A stretch of 13,610 nucleotides of DNA. Source: Chlorobiota bacterium (GTDB taxonomy: Bacteria; Bacteroidota; Bacteroidia; Bacteroidales; JAADJA01). Every line of letters begins with the position of its first letter. Within the stretch, counting starts at the first letter, position 1. Location of the stretch: the NCBI GenBank assembly GCA_030592565.1, contig JAUVIX010000056.1, positions 1-13,610 on the forward strand, written 5' to 3'. Of this stretch, positions 5,636 through 13,610 are shown piece after piece. The translations under genes were made by a program, and so were the position numbers. The notes beneath the pieces were generated by a model. The model saw only the letters and a program-made list of their open reading frames with translations. It did not search any database and had not been told where the DNA came from.

Positions 5636-8600
5636 CTAAACCCACTTAACCAGGTTAAAATCCTGGCGGTGTGGCAACATATCCGACTTAGGATAAATTC
5701 TGTAAATAAAGCGAACCATTCCCGATACCTCAATGGGTGCCTTCCCTCTGTATATTGCAACATCATCATTAACACCATTAAGCTCAAGCTCAATAATATA
5801 TTTTACTTTCTCATCATCATCATTCTCCTTCTTACCCACAAGGAGCTCCACACCAATATTCTCCGCATTCAGACCATTAGGCCTGAGTTTGAGTTCAATA
5901 TCAGCCATTTCTCCCATAAAAACGGTATCTGCATCATTACCAGGGTATTTTACAGAAACTATTTCCATATCACTCCAGCCTTTAACTATTCTTCTTTTCC
6001 AGCGTTCTATTTTTCTTGCAAAGGAATAATTATTCTCCTGCATTTTTCTTGACCGGTCAACAAGCTTATTGTAAAACTTATCAATATAATCATCAAGCAT
6101 ACGCTTCATAGTATAGTGCGGTGCTATTTCGGAGATGGTATTCTTGATATATGATACCCATTTATGAGATATTCCGTCATCACCTTTATCGAAATAGAGA
6201 GGTATTATCTCATCTTCTAACATATAATAAATTGTCTCTGCATCCAATTCATCCTGAAACTGTTGATTTCCATATGTTCTGGCCTCCTGAATAGCCCAGC
6301 CGGCATTCTCACGGTAACCTTCTGCATACCAGCCGTCAAGAACACTAAAGTTAACAACACCATTCATCACAGCCTTTTCTCCACTCGTTCCGGATGCTTC
6401 AAGGGGTCTTGTTGGCGTATTCAACCATATATCAACACCAGAAACCAGGTAAGAAGCGACATGCATATTGTAGTTTTCCAAAAAAATTAATCTTCCTGCA
6501 AACTCAGGCATTTTTGAAAGTTCGATTATCCGCTTGATAATATCCTGGCCCGGTTTATCATTAGGATGCGCTTTTCCTGCAAAAACAATCCGCACCGGCT
6601 TCTCCGGATGGTTCAATATCTGAGCAAGTCTCTCAGGATTAGAGAAGATGAGATGTGCTCTTTTGTAGGTTGCAAACCTGCGGGCAAAGCCAATATATAG
6701 AGCATTTTCATCAATATGATCAATTGTTCTTAAAATATTTTTCGGGCTCTCCTGTCGTTTGGTCAGATCAACATAAACCTTAACTTTAAGAAATCTGACA
6801 AACTCCGCTTTGCTTTTTTGCCTGGTATTCCAAACAGCCTCATCACTAAGCAGGTGTATCTTTTTCCAAAATTCAGGATTTGAGATATCTTCTCTGAACT
6901 CTTTCCCAAATTCATTGTCATACAAATTCTGCCAATGCTTTTCTGTCCAGGTTCCAAGATGAACACCATTGGTAACATATCCGATATGCAGCTCATCGGC
7001 AAAATAGCCATCATACATATCTTTAAACATTTCGCGCGACACTCTGCCATGTATTTTGCTTACACCGTTCATCTCCTGCGAAAGGTTAGCAGCAAGCACA
7101 CTCATCGAAAATTTTTCATCCGGCCTTCCGTGCATACGTCCAAGATTCATAAATTCATCCCAGGTAATATTTAGCCTTTCAGCATAATGTGGAATATATG
7201 TCCGCAAAATATCTTCTGTAAAGGCATCATGTCCCGCAGGAACAGGAGTATGAGTTGTAAATAATGACGATGCTCTGACAACTTCAACTGCAAGATTGAA
7301 TGAAAGTCCAACTTCTTCAACAAGGAGATGAAGGCGTTCAAGGCTAGCAAATGCTACATGGCCTTCATTAAGATGATAAACATCAGAATTTATTCCGAGA
7401 GAATCTATTGCCCTGATGCCTCCGACGCCAAGCAAAAGTTCCTGCTTGAATCTGTTATGCCAGTCACCACCATAAAGGTGATGTGTGATAAATCTGTCTT
7501 CAGGAGTATTCTCACCTATATCGGTATCCAGCAGATAGAGCGGAATTCGGCCCACATCAATCTGCCATACTTTTGCAGTCAGTTTTCTTCCTGGAAGTGC
7601 TAAAGAAACCTTAAGCCACTCTCCATCCTTTAGAACAGGTTTAAGCGGTAAATGGCTAAAACTTTGAGGTATATATTGTGGTGCCTGATCTCCAAACAGT
7701 GAAATACTTTGCTCAAAAAAGCCATATCTGTAGAGGAGGCCAACGCCCACCAAATCAAAATTGGAATCACTTGCCTGCTTAAGATAGTCCCCTGCCAGAA
7801 TCCCCAATCCACCGGAGTAGATTCTCAAATTCTCACAAAGGCCAAACTCCATACTAAAATAGGCAACTTTGCCACTATTTGCCGGTTTTTCAACTGACAT
7901 ATAATCCTTAAATTTCTTATATACCTTTTGTAGATTATTTATAAAAGGCTTATCCGAAGCAAGTGACTGTAGCCTGTCGTAGTCAAGCATATCGAGAAGT
8001 AAAATCGGATTATGATCACTCTTCTGCCACCCTTCCGGGTCAATCAGTCTAAAAAGTTCGCGCGCTTCATAGTTCCATGTCCACCATAAATTTTGGGTCA
8101 GCTCTTTTAATGGCTCCAGATCCTTAGGGAAATTGGTTTTAACCAAAACCCTTTTCCAAACCGGCTTTTCCTTTTTTCCGTTTGCAGACAACATAAGATT
8201 TAGCGACTGCTTGCCCTTGAACAGGTCGGAACGATTATCAACCTTATCCAGTGCAATGGAATAGAGATCCCAATACCTGGAGACAAGCTGATCCCACAAC
8301 AAACCTCTGGAACATTGATAAGCTTCATTGGCAGCCTTCTCAATATTTTCAGAAGATGCTGAAAGAAAATAATCAAATGCCTCTTTAAGTTCAACAACTA
8401 TCTCGTCTTCATTATCGTCAGTCCGATGGCAAACTGTTACAGAATTATGTTCTATTTTACAATTATCATTTACCCAAACACCAAATCCGGCAAGCTGGGT
8501 AGTAACTGTGGGGATTCTGAAAGCAATACTTTCGAGCGGAGTATAGCCCCAGGGCTCATAATATGACGGAAATACTGACAGGTCGAAACCAAGAAGTAAA

Positions 8601-9847
8601 TCATAATAGTCCACATTAAATACACCATCATAACCGTTAAGATAAGCTGGAACGAAAACTATTATAACATTTGAATCAGGAGTGTTGTCAAGCCCGCTTC
8701 TATTAATTTCATTTAGTACAGGATCTGTTTTACTATTGAACAAAATATGTGTCAGATATTTATTATTTTCCGTTTCAACAGCCCTTTTATCATTATCCGG
8801 CCTCAAAAGAGGCCCACCGTGATGTGCAGGAACAGTAATAAATGCAACAAGCTTCTTTCCGCTATCATTTTTCTTATTTATGTCTCCCAGCGCACGAATA
8901 AAAACATCCAGCCCTTTATTTCTGTATTCATAACGTCCGCTTGTAATCACAAACAAAGAATCATTGTCAATCTCCTGCCCTGTCACCATTGCTGCAACAT
9001 CAACAAGTTTTCCCCTTGCATGTCTTCTTTTTTCAGGAAGACGATCTTCATTGGGATAAAAGGAATCGGTAAAGCCATTTGGAGTAACAATATCTGGCTC
9101 CTTAAACAAAAATGCCTTACACTCTTTTGCAGTAACATCGCTAACTGTTGCAAAACTATCCGCCTGATTTGCAGCCACATACTCTATCGAATTTTTAGAA
9201 ACCACCCCAAGTTGTCTGGCCACCTCAAAAGGTTTATACTTCTCCAGATCACGATACAAGGGCATACCGTTTCCGGCTATTGACCTTCCAAGCGTTGTTG
9301 CATGTGTGGTAAAGACTGTTCCGATCTGCGGTACTTTATTTTTCAGATAAAGAACACCACCACCTGCCATCCATTCATGAAAGTGCGCAATAATATGATC
9401 CTGTGCTGACAGGTAGAACTCATAGAAACTCTCAATCACCCTACCGGCAGCATAACCGAAAAGAACAGGCTCTATATAATCCCATCCTCCGGGAAGTGAA
9501 TCAAGTTTGTATGTTTCCCAAAAAGATGCAAGGATTTTATCCTTTTCTGGAAAATATGGAGTAAAATCTACAAGAATAGCAATAGGTTTACCCGGAATAT
9601 TCCATCTTCCTATACGGATGTTAAGGCCTTCACTTTTGGCACTTTCACGCCAGGCAGTGTGAATTGAGTTATCCTCCAAAAAGTCTGGATTGTCAATTGT
9701 CTCTTTCCAGACATCAGACCCTATAACAAAATAATTGTCGCCCAACTCCCTTTGTACTGCCTCCGACTTTGAGGATAGAACAGTATAAATCCCACCCAAC
9801 TTGTTACAAACTTCCCAACTTACTTCAAACAAATAATCCGGTTTCAT
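5636..9847 (-). CDS. glgP: Bifunctional fusion: GT3 glycogen synthase + GT35 alpha-glucan phosphorylase
   Basis: This 1403-residue cytosolic protein joins two glycogen enzymes. Residues 1 to about 550 form a GT3 (animal/fungal-type) glycogen synthase: the nucleotide-sugar loop K16-L-G-G19, the SGRYEYRNKG motif with R305 and K311, and the catalytic E431-x7-E439 in YYEPWGYTPLE. From about 575 to 655 is the N-terminal module of bacterial alpha-glucan phosphorylases (NLWWTWN). From about 660 to 1290 is the GT35 phosphorylase (YFSMEFGLCEN, YSGGLGILAGD, HLNEGH, FTTHTPVPAGHD); the pyridoxal-phosphate lysine is K1158 in SGTSGEKAVMNG. A beta-rich tail of about 110 residues ends the protein. The first half extends alpha-1,4-glucan from nucleotide-glucose; the second releases glucose-1-phosphate with phosphate. 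Both active sites look intact. The ATG at 9847 is the natural start because MKPDYLFEVSWE begins the GT3 domain. The gene is monocistronic as seen here. Confidence 0.92.
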   Translation of the reverse strand: MKPDYLFEVSWEVCNKLGGIYTVLSSKSEAVQRELGDNYFVIGSDVWKETIDNPDFLEDNSIHTAWRESAKSEGLNIRIGRWNIPGKPIAILVDFTPYFPEKDKILASFWETYKLDSLPGGWDYIEPVLFGYAAGRVIESFYEFYLSAQDHIIAHFHEWMAGGGVLYLKNKVPQIGTVFTTHATTLGRSIAGNGMPLYRDLEKYKPFEVARQLGVVSKNSIEYVAANQADSFATVSDVTAKECKAFLFKEPDIVTPNGFTDSFYPNEDRLPEKRRHARGKLVDVAAMVTGQEIDNDSLFVITSGRYEYRNKGLDVFIRALGDINKKNDSGKKLVAFITVPAHHGGPLLRPDNDKRAVETENNKYLTHILFNSKTDPVLNEINRSGLDNTPDSNVIIVFVPAYLNGYDGVFNVDYYDLLLGFDLSVFPSYYEPWGYTPLESIAFRIPTVTTQLAGFGVWVNDNCKIEHNSVTVCHRTDDNEDEIVVELKEAFDYFLSASSENIEKAANEAYQCSRGLLWDQLVSRYWDLYSIALDKVDNRSDLFKGKQSLNLMLSANGKKEKPVWKRVLVKTNFPKDLEPLKELTQNLWWTWNYEARELFRLIDPEGWQKSDHNPILLLDMLDYDRLQSLASDKPFINNLQKVYKKFKDYMSVEKPANSGKVAYFSMEFGLCENLRIYSGGLGILAGDYLKQASDSNFDLVGVGLLYRYGFFEQSISLFGDQAPQYIPQSFSHLPLKPVLKDGEWLKVSLALPGRKLTAKVWQIDVGRIPLYLLDTDIGENTPEDRFITHHLYGGDWHNRFKQELLLGVGGIRAIDSLGINSDVYHLNEGHVAFASLERLHLLVEEVGLSFNLAVEVVRASSLFTTHTPVPAGHDAFTEDILRTYIPHYAERLNITWDEFMNLGRMHGRPDEKFSMSVLAANLSQEMNGVSKIHGRVSREMFKDMYDGYFADELHIGYVTNGVHLGTWTEKHWQNLYDNEFGKEFREDISNPEFWKKIHLLSDEAVWNTRQKSKAEFVRFLKVKVYVDLTKRQESPKNILRTIDHIDENALYIGFARRFATYKRAHLIFSNPERLAQILNHPEKPVRIVFAGKAHPNDKPGQDIIKRIIELSKMPEFAGRLIFLENYNMHVASYLVSGVDIWLNTPTRPLEASGTSGEKAVMNGVVNFSVLDGWYAEGYRENAGWAIQEARTYGNQQFQDELDAETIYYMLEDEIIPLYFDKGDDGISHKWVSYIKNTISEIAPHYTMKRMLDDYIDKFYNKLVDRSRKMQENNYSFARKIERWKRRIVKGWSDMEIVSVKYPGNDADTVFMGEMADIELKLRPNGLNAENIGVELLVGKKENDDDEKVKYIIELELNGVNDDVAIYRGKAPIEVSGMVRFIYRIYPKSDMLPHRQDFNLVKWV

Positions 9848-9905
9848 ATATTTATATTATAATTTACAACATTAAAACTTTATAATAATATCTTCATTCT
9901 TCCCT

Positions 9906-10019
9906 CAAACCTGCAAGCATAACCCCTCCTTCAAACTGACTCACAAACCTTTAAGATTTACCCCTCCTCCAATCTGAAGTACAAACCTGCAAGGTTTATC
10001 TGCCCCATAATCTCACGCG
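9906..10019. repeat. Three tandem 38-bp repeats, degenerate
   Basis: CAAACCT recurs at 9906, 9944 and 9982, a strict 38-base period. Units one and two share most positions, including CCCCTCCT in the middle and CTGA near the end; unit three is more diverged in its second half. Unit three contains the hairpin AAACCTGCAAGGTTT (9983-9997). There is no unique spacer between units, so this is not a CRISPR array. Confidence 0.75.
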
Positions 10020-10049
10020 CAAACTAGATTTAAAGTATAAAAAAGTGTG

Positions 10050-10057
10050 CAAAAATA
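10050..10057 (-). promoter_or_regulatory. Candidate -7 element for the glycogen synthase/phosphorylase gene
   Basis: On the minus strand 10057-10050 reads TATTTTTG, an exact TAnnTTTG. The nearest TTTG upstream is 14 bases away, shorter than the common spacing, so it is tentative. If used, the leader would be about 200 bases and would include all three 38-bp repeats. Confidence 0.35.
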
Positions 10058-10258
10058 CTCTAATTAACAATCAAATTAGAAATAAGTTTCAAAAAAAAGT
10101 GCTATCAACGCAACCAAAATCAAAATCATCTCATCTCTATTGTTGTGAGTGGATTTGGAATCAAATTATTTATTTAGAGATTAAAATTCTTGCCTATCGG
10201 ATATAATTTACTTTTACTTTAAAATCAACAGTATTCAATAACTTATAAAAATAAATTT

Positions 10259-13213
10259 ATGAAAAAAATAAATTCAGCTTTCTTAGTATTGATTATGCTC
10301 TTTTTCGGGAGTTTATCAAGCGTATCACAAAATTCTGTGCTTTCATCAGGCGACTGGTATAAGATTGCCACAAACGAAACCGGCATTTATAAAATAGGCT
10401 ATGATGACCTTGTAGGCTATGGTATTGATCCTGCATCCATTAACCCCAAGCACATCCGGCTTTATGGTAATGGTAACGGAATGCTTCCCGAAGAAAATTC
10501 TGAATTCAGATATGAGGATTTGCAGGAGAATGCAATTTTTGTTGCGGGTGAAGATGATGGTACTTTCGATGCGGAGGATTACATTCTGTTTTATGGTGAA
10601 GGGCCTACAAAATGGAAGTTAGATGAAGAAACCACTACCTTTAAACATCAGATAAATTACTATTCTGACGCCACATATTACTTCCTTACAACCGATCTGG
10701 GTGAAGGCAAAAGAATTGAGACACAGGCACAACCGGCTCAGCCTGCCACATTCACAAAAATAACTGCCGATGATTACTTCTTCCACGAGAAGGATTCGAT
10801 CAATCTTCTTAAAGCAGGCAGAATTTGGTATGGTGAAGAAATTGCAGGTAACAGCTTTGTGGGTTTTAATATAACACTGCCTTTTGCAGATTTATCTTCA
10901 CCCATAAATCTGGAAGTTAGTGTTGCTGCAAGAACATTTGAAGAAGGACTATTTAAAATATATATTGACAATGAAGAGCAAAAAGAGTTTACTATTTCAC
11001 CTGTAAATTCAGGTTCGCTTGTATTCGCAAAGTCAAAAACAGACACAATTAGTTTTTCTATTCCTGCAGATAATTTTAATTTAAAAATTGAATTTGTTGC
11101 CTCTGATACAACTTCTGCTTGGCTCGATTATTTTACAATAAACTATAAAAGGGCGCTAGCTTATGAGAACGGGGCGTTTTCATTCAGATGTGCAGATGTT
11201 ATCGGTAGCGGAAATATTACCGAATTTCAGATTTCAGATGTTGTACCCGAAATAAATATCTGGAATGTTATCGACCCGATTAACACAAAAAATGTTGATT
11301 TTGATCTGTCAGGAAATACACTTTCTTTTAAAAGTGAAACTGACAATCTGCCTGAGTTCATTGCATTTGACATCTCCGAAACTGCACCACCTGAATTTAT
11401 AGAACAGGTAGCAAACCAAAATCTACATTCATTAGAACCGGCAGACATTATAATAGTTACCTATGACAATTATGAAGATGCAGCGCAGCAACTTGCAGAT
11501 TTTCATCAGGAAAATGACAATCTGAGTTCTGTGATAGTAACTCCCGGACAGATTTATAATGAGTTTTCATCAGGTGCTCAGGATATTGCCGCTATCAGAG
11601 ATTTTGTGAAATATCTTTATGACAACAATGATAGCAAACCACAATATCTGCTTATGTTTGGTTCAGCCTCCTATGATTATAAAGACAGAATTGAGAATAA
11701 CACGAATCTGGCTCCTGTTTGGGAAACAGAATATTCACTGAACCTTGTATCTGCCTACGGCACTGATGATTTTTACGGCTGGCTTGATGAGGATGAAGGA
11801 ACTTCAGGAATTGTTGACATCGGGATTGGCAGGATTCCAGCTCAGAATTCTTCAGTAGCTCAAAATTATGTTAACAAGGTTATTCATTATGCAACTTCAG
11901 GAACTACTCTTGGAAATTGGAAAAATAAAATCTGTTTTGTTGCAGATGACGGAGATAACAACCTTCACCTCGACCATGCAGACTCTATAACTACTTTAAT
12001 AAAAACAAGTTCCCCTACATTAAATACTACAAAAACTTACCTCGACTTTTACGAACTTGTCTCCACTCCCGCCGGGCCTCGCTATCCCGAGGTAAATGAA
12101 TCAATAAATTCACAGGTTGAAGAGGGCAGATTACTGGTAAATTATACAGGTCATGGAAGTTATAATGGCTGGGCAATGGAGCAGGTATTGACCACCGAGG
12201 ATATTGAAAGCTGGTCAAACTTCGACAATTTACCTGTTTTCATAACAGCTACAGGCGATTTTGCCAAATTTGATAATCCTGAAATTACAGCAGCCGGAGC
12301 TTTACTTCTGGAAAAAGAAAATGGCGGTGCAATAGCTGTTTTCAGTCCTGTTGGACTTACTTATGCAAGCCTAAATTTCTCTTTTAATAAGGCACTTATT
12401 GAATTCTTTGTTAACTCTGATCAAAACCGAACACTCGGCAATATGCAGAAATTTGCAAAAGAGGCTATCAGCACAAGCAATGCTGACAAAGTCTGGAATC
12501 TGCTTGGAGACCCGGCACTTAAGATAGCTTTTCCCGAATACCAGATTTCAACTGAAACAATCAATGGAGTATCTGTTACAGAACCGCTTGACACAATAAA
12601 TCCGGGCGATCAGGTTAATATTACAGGAATAGTAACAGATAGTGAGGGAAACCAGGTATCTGATTTCGATGGATATATTCAAGTTAATGTATTCAATAAG
12701 CAATACATAAAAACTACACTTGGAAACACACCCCAATCGCCTGTTGTTGATATTGATGTTCAGGACAGTGTTTTACTGGAAACTGTTGCTGCAATCAGTA
12801 ACGGAGAATTTGAGGCTCAATTCACTGTCCCTAATAATCTTGACCAGGAGTTTGGCTATCTAAAACTCAGCTACTACGCAACAAACGGTGCTACAGATGC
12901 GGCAGGCAATTTTTCAGATATTCTGGCAGGCGGAGAACCGGCCGGTGTTGAAGAATTTGCCATAGAGAGCCTCTTTAAGGTTTATCCCACAATTGCTGAT
13001 GATTATATATCAATTGCTGCATTACAGAATTTTGATAATATCACAACAACTTTATTCGACATTACAGGAAAACCTGTCGGGACAAAGGATTATGAAACCG
13101 TCACGAAAAAGCAACAAATAAAACTTGATATTTCGGAATTGACGAGAGGGATGTATGTATTACAGATAATAACACCTAACAGGGTTTTTTCATATAAAAT
13201 CATAAAAAGATAA
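10259..13213 (+). CDS. Secreted C25 (gingipain/PorU-like) protein with T9SS sorting domain; catalytic Cys replaced
   Basis: This 984-residue protein has a signal peptide (residues 1 to about 24). Residues 27-380 carry the beta-rich N-terminal region typical of PorU-type proteins (SGDWYKI, TGIYKIGYDDL, RLYGNGNG, DYILFYGEGP). The C25 domain runs from about 393 to 755: FGSASYDYKDR, YGTDDFYGW, VDIGIGRIPAQ, YTGHGSYNGWA and LLGDPALK. An Ig-like section follows, and the last 80 or so residues are a type A T9SS sorting domain (VYPTIADDY... GMYVLQI... YKIIKR). The expected histidine is present (H632 in TGHG), but the cysteine that normally follows about 33 residues later in TATC is glycine (G666 in TATGDF, codon GGC). 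Proteolytic or sortase activity by the usual mechanism is therefore unlikely. It may be a diverged PorU/PorU2-type paralogue acting as a binding protein, or a protein that lost activity recently. It should be exported by T9SS to the outer surface. The ATG directly precedes the signal peptide. Confidence 0.85.
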   Translation: MKKINSAFLVLIMLFFGSLSSVSQNSVLSSGDWYKIATNETGIYKIGYDDLVGYGIDPASINPKHIRLYGNGNGMLPEENSEFRYEDLQENAIFVAGEDDGTFDAEDYILFYGEGPTKWKLDEETTTFKHQINYYSDATYYFLTTDLGEGKRIETQAQPAQPATFTKITADDYFFHEKDSINLLKAGRIWYGEEIAGNSFVGFNITLPFADLSSPINLEVSVAARTFEEGLFKIYIDNEEQKEFTISPVNSGSLVFAKSKTDTISFSIPADNFNLKIEFVASDTTSAWLDYFTINYKRALAYENGAFSFRCADVIGSGNITEFQISDVVPEINIWNVIDPINTKNVDFDLSGNTLSFKSETDNLPEFIAFDISETAPPEFIEQVANQNLHSLEPADIIIVTYDNYEDAAQQLADFHQENDNLSSVIVTPGQIYNEFSSGAQDIAAIRDFVKYLYDNNDSKPQYLLMFGSASYDYKDRIENNTNLAPVWETEYSLNLVSAYGTDDFYGWLDEDEGTSGIVDIGIGRIPAQNSSVAQNYVNKVIHYATSGTTLGNWKNKICFVADDGDNNLHLDHADSITTLIKTSSPTLNTTKTYLDFYELVSTPAGPRYPEVNESINSQVEEGRLLVNYTGHGSYNGWAMEQVLTTEDIESWSNFDNLPVFITATGDFAKFDNPEITAAGALLLEKENGGAIAVFSPVGLTYASLNFSFNKALIEFFVNSDQNRTLGNMQKFAKEAISTSNADKVWNLLGDPALKIAFPEYQISTETINGVSVTEPLDTINPGDQVNITGIVTDSEGNQVSDFDGYIQVNVFNKQYIKTTLGNTPQSPVVDIDVQDSVLLETVAAISNGEFEAQFTVPNNLDQEFGYLKLSYYATNGATDAAGNFSDILAGGEPAGVEEFAIESLFKVYPTIADDYISIAALQNFDNITTTLFDITGKPVGTKDYETVTKKQQIKLDISELTRGMYVLQIITPNRVFSYKIIKR

Positions 13214-13239
13214 TCCTCCCTTATTTATATTCGCCCAAC

Positions 13240-13273
13240 ATCCCCTTTTCGGTCTGAAGAGGGGATTTTTTTT
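13240..13273 (+). terminator. Rho-independent terminator after the C25-like gene
   Basis: ATCCCCT (13240-13246) pairs with AGGGGAT (13260-13266). Extra pairs TTTC/GAAG (one G-U) bring the stem to about 11 base pairs around a 5-base loop. Eight T follow directly (13266-13273). It begins 26 bases after the stop codon. Confidence 0.9.
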
Positions 13274-13330
13274 GATTTGGGAATAGGAAAACCGGATTTA
13301 AAAAACACCCTCCAAAAAAACAGTATTGAA

Positions 13331-13432
13331 AACCCATAGAATGGTTGTGGGTTATGGATTTAGCCTGCCCGAATTCGCAGAAGGCGTGGTTCAATTCCGC
13401 ACGTGCGGAACTTCTTCCGATGGCTATCGGAA
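13331..13432. repeat. Palindrome-rich repeat element
   Basis: Three inverted repeats lie in a row. AACCCA (13331-13336) pairs with TGGGTT (13348-13353). TTCCGCACGTGCGGAA (13394-13409) is a perfect 16-base palindrome. CTTCCGAT (13413-13420) pairs with ATCGGAAG (13425-13432) over a 4-base loop. The stretch is more GC-rich than its surroundings and has no gene, as expected for an extragenic palindromic repeat. It lies between the C25 terminator and the convergent acetyltransferase gene. Confidence 0.55.
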
Positions 13433-13472
13433 GGGTGATTCGTGCCGTTTGAAGGCTATTTATTATACGAAG

Positions 13473-13610
13473 TTATTTTAATTTAATCCAACTTGTTTTG
13501 CAATCCAGTTTAAAGCCAAGTTTGGTTAAAAGATTAGTCGATGCAACATTATCAGGGACAACATTTCCAAAAATGGGGTTCTTTACTATTTTTCTCATTT
13601 GAATTAAACC
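13473..13610 (-). CDS. GNAT-family acetyltransferase, C-terminal fragment (5' partial)
   Basis: The minus strand is open from the window edge (13610) to a TAA at 13475-13473, giving the last 45 residues. The segment NPIFGNVVPDNVASTNLLTK followed by LGF shows the end of a GNAT fold: an Asn followed by an alpha helix (N-x-A-S-x-x-L-L) and the LGF turn that precedes the last strand. GNAT enzymes transfer the acetyl group of acetyl-CoA to amines; the substrate cannot be judged from this piece. The start lies beyond the window. Confidence 0.75.
   Translation of the reverse strand, partial: GLIQMRKIVKNPIFGNVVPDNVASTNLLTKLGFKLDCKTSWIKLK

Larger units (their letters stand above)
9848..10258. other. 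Divergent intergenic region between the glycogen fusion and the C25-like gene
   Basis: The 411 bases between the two divergent starts carry three 38-bp tandem repeats (9906-10019), a candidate minus-strand -7 element (10057-10050) and an AT-rich section leading to the ATG at 10259. No exact TAnnTTTG was found for the plus-strand gene, so its promoter is not placed. No ORF of note occurs. Confidence 0.6.

Noticed and set aside
5597..5640. Terminator of the glycogen fusion (TTTAGTG/CACTAAA)
   Set aside because: The 7-bp stem encloses a 30-base loop and overlaps the stop region, so it is too weak to call.
8747..9283. 178-residue plus-strand ORF opposite the glycogen fusion
   Set aside because: It lies inside the well-supported GT3 domain on the other strand and its sequence has no recognisable protein pattern.
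9906..10019. CRISPR array
   Set aside because: The 38-bp units abut without unique spacers and are degenerate, and no cas gene is present.
10190..10211. Promoter for the C25-like gene (TTG ... TAATTTAC)
   Set aside because: The spacing is only 11 bases and the -7 part departs from TAnnTTTG.
12027..12218. Minus-strand ORF inside the C25-like gene
   Set aside because: It is antisense to the HG-motif part of the peptidase domain and has no supporting start region.

Overview
The window is AT-rich bacterial DNA from a Bacteroidota member, most likely a marine or anaerobic Marinilabiliales/Bacteroidales-type organism. The evidence is the PorU/gingipain-like protein with a type IX secretion (T9SS) C-terminal sorting domain, start codons without clear Shine-Dalgarno sequences, TAnnTTTG-type -7 promoter motifs, and a eukaryote-like GT3 glycogen synthase fused to an alpha-glucan phosphorylase. 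No rRNA, tRNA, CRISPR array or intact insertion sequence was found.

Layout. (1) 1-291 (+) is the 3' part of a NifX/NifB-type iron-molybdenum cofactor family protein. (2) 405-2929 (+) is a tight three-gene operon: a HlyD-like membrane-fusion protein, a VTC-domain (polyphosphate-polymerase fold) protein and a DUF4956 membrane protein. This is the best candidate in the window for an undescribed functional system. (3) 2967-4939 (-) holds a SAM methyltransferase, an NTF2/SnoaL-like protein ending in HHSSIPY, and an unrecognised gene that is split between a 40-residue membrane ORF (4817-4939) and a soluble ORF (4303-4827) in the next frame. (4) 4940-5635 has no gene but contains a hairpin-rich element that looks like an interspersed repeat. 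(5) 5636-9847 (-) is a 1403-residue glycogen synthase/phosphorylase fusion. (6) 9848-10258 is a divergent intergenic region with three 38-bp tandem repeats in the probable leader of the glycogen gene. (7) 10259-13213 (+) is a secreted C25-peptidase/PorU-like protein whose expected catalytic cysteine is glycine, followed by a strong terminator. (8) 13331-13432 is a palindrome-rich repeat, and 13473-13610 (-) is the C-terminal end of a GNAT acetyltransferase.

How the genes work together. The operon joins a basic-tunnel VTC domain, which in characterised relatives makes polyphosphate from nucleotide, to a multi-pass membrane protein and a periplasmic adaptor. This suggests synthesis of an anionic polymer, or sensing of polyphosphate, at the inner membrane with a connection across the periplasm; that is inference. 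The glycogen fusion places storage-polymer synthesis and breakdown in one polypeptide. The remaining genes look like unrelated single units separated by repeat elements.
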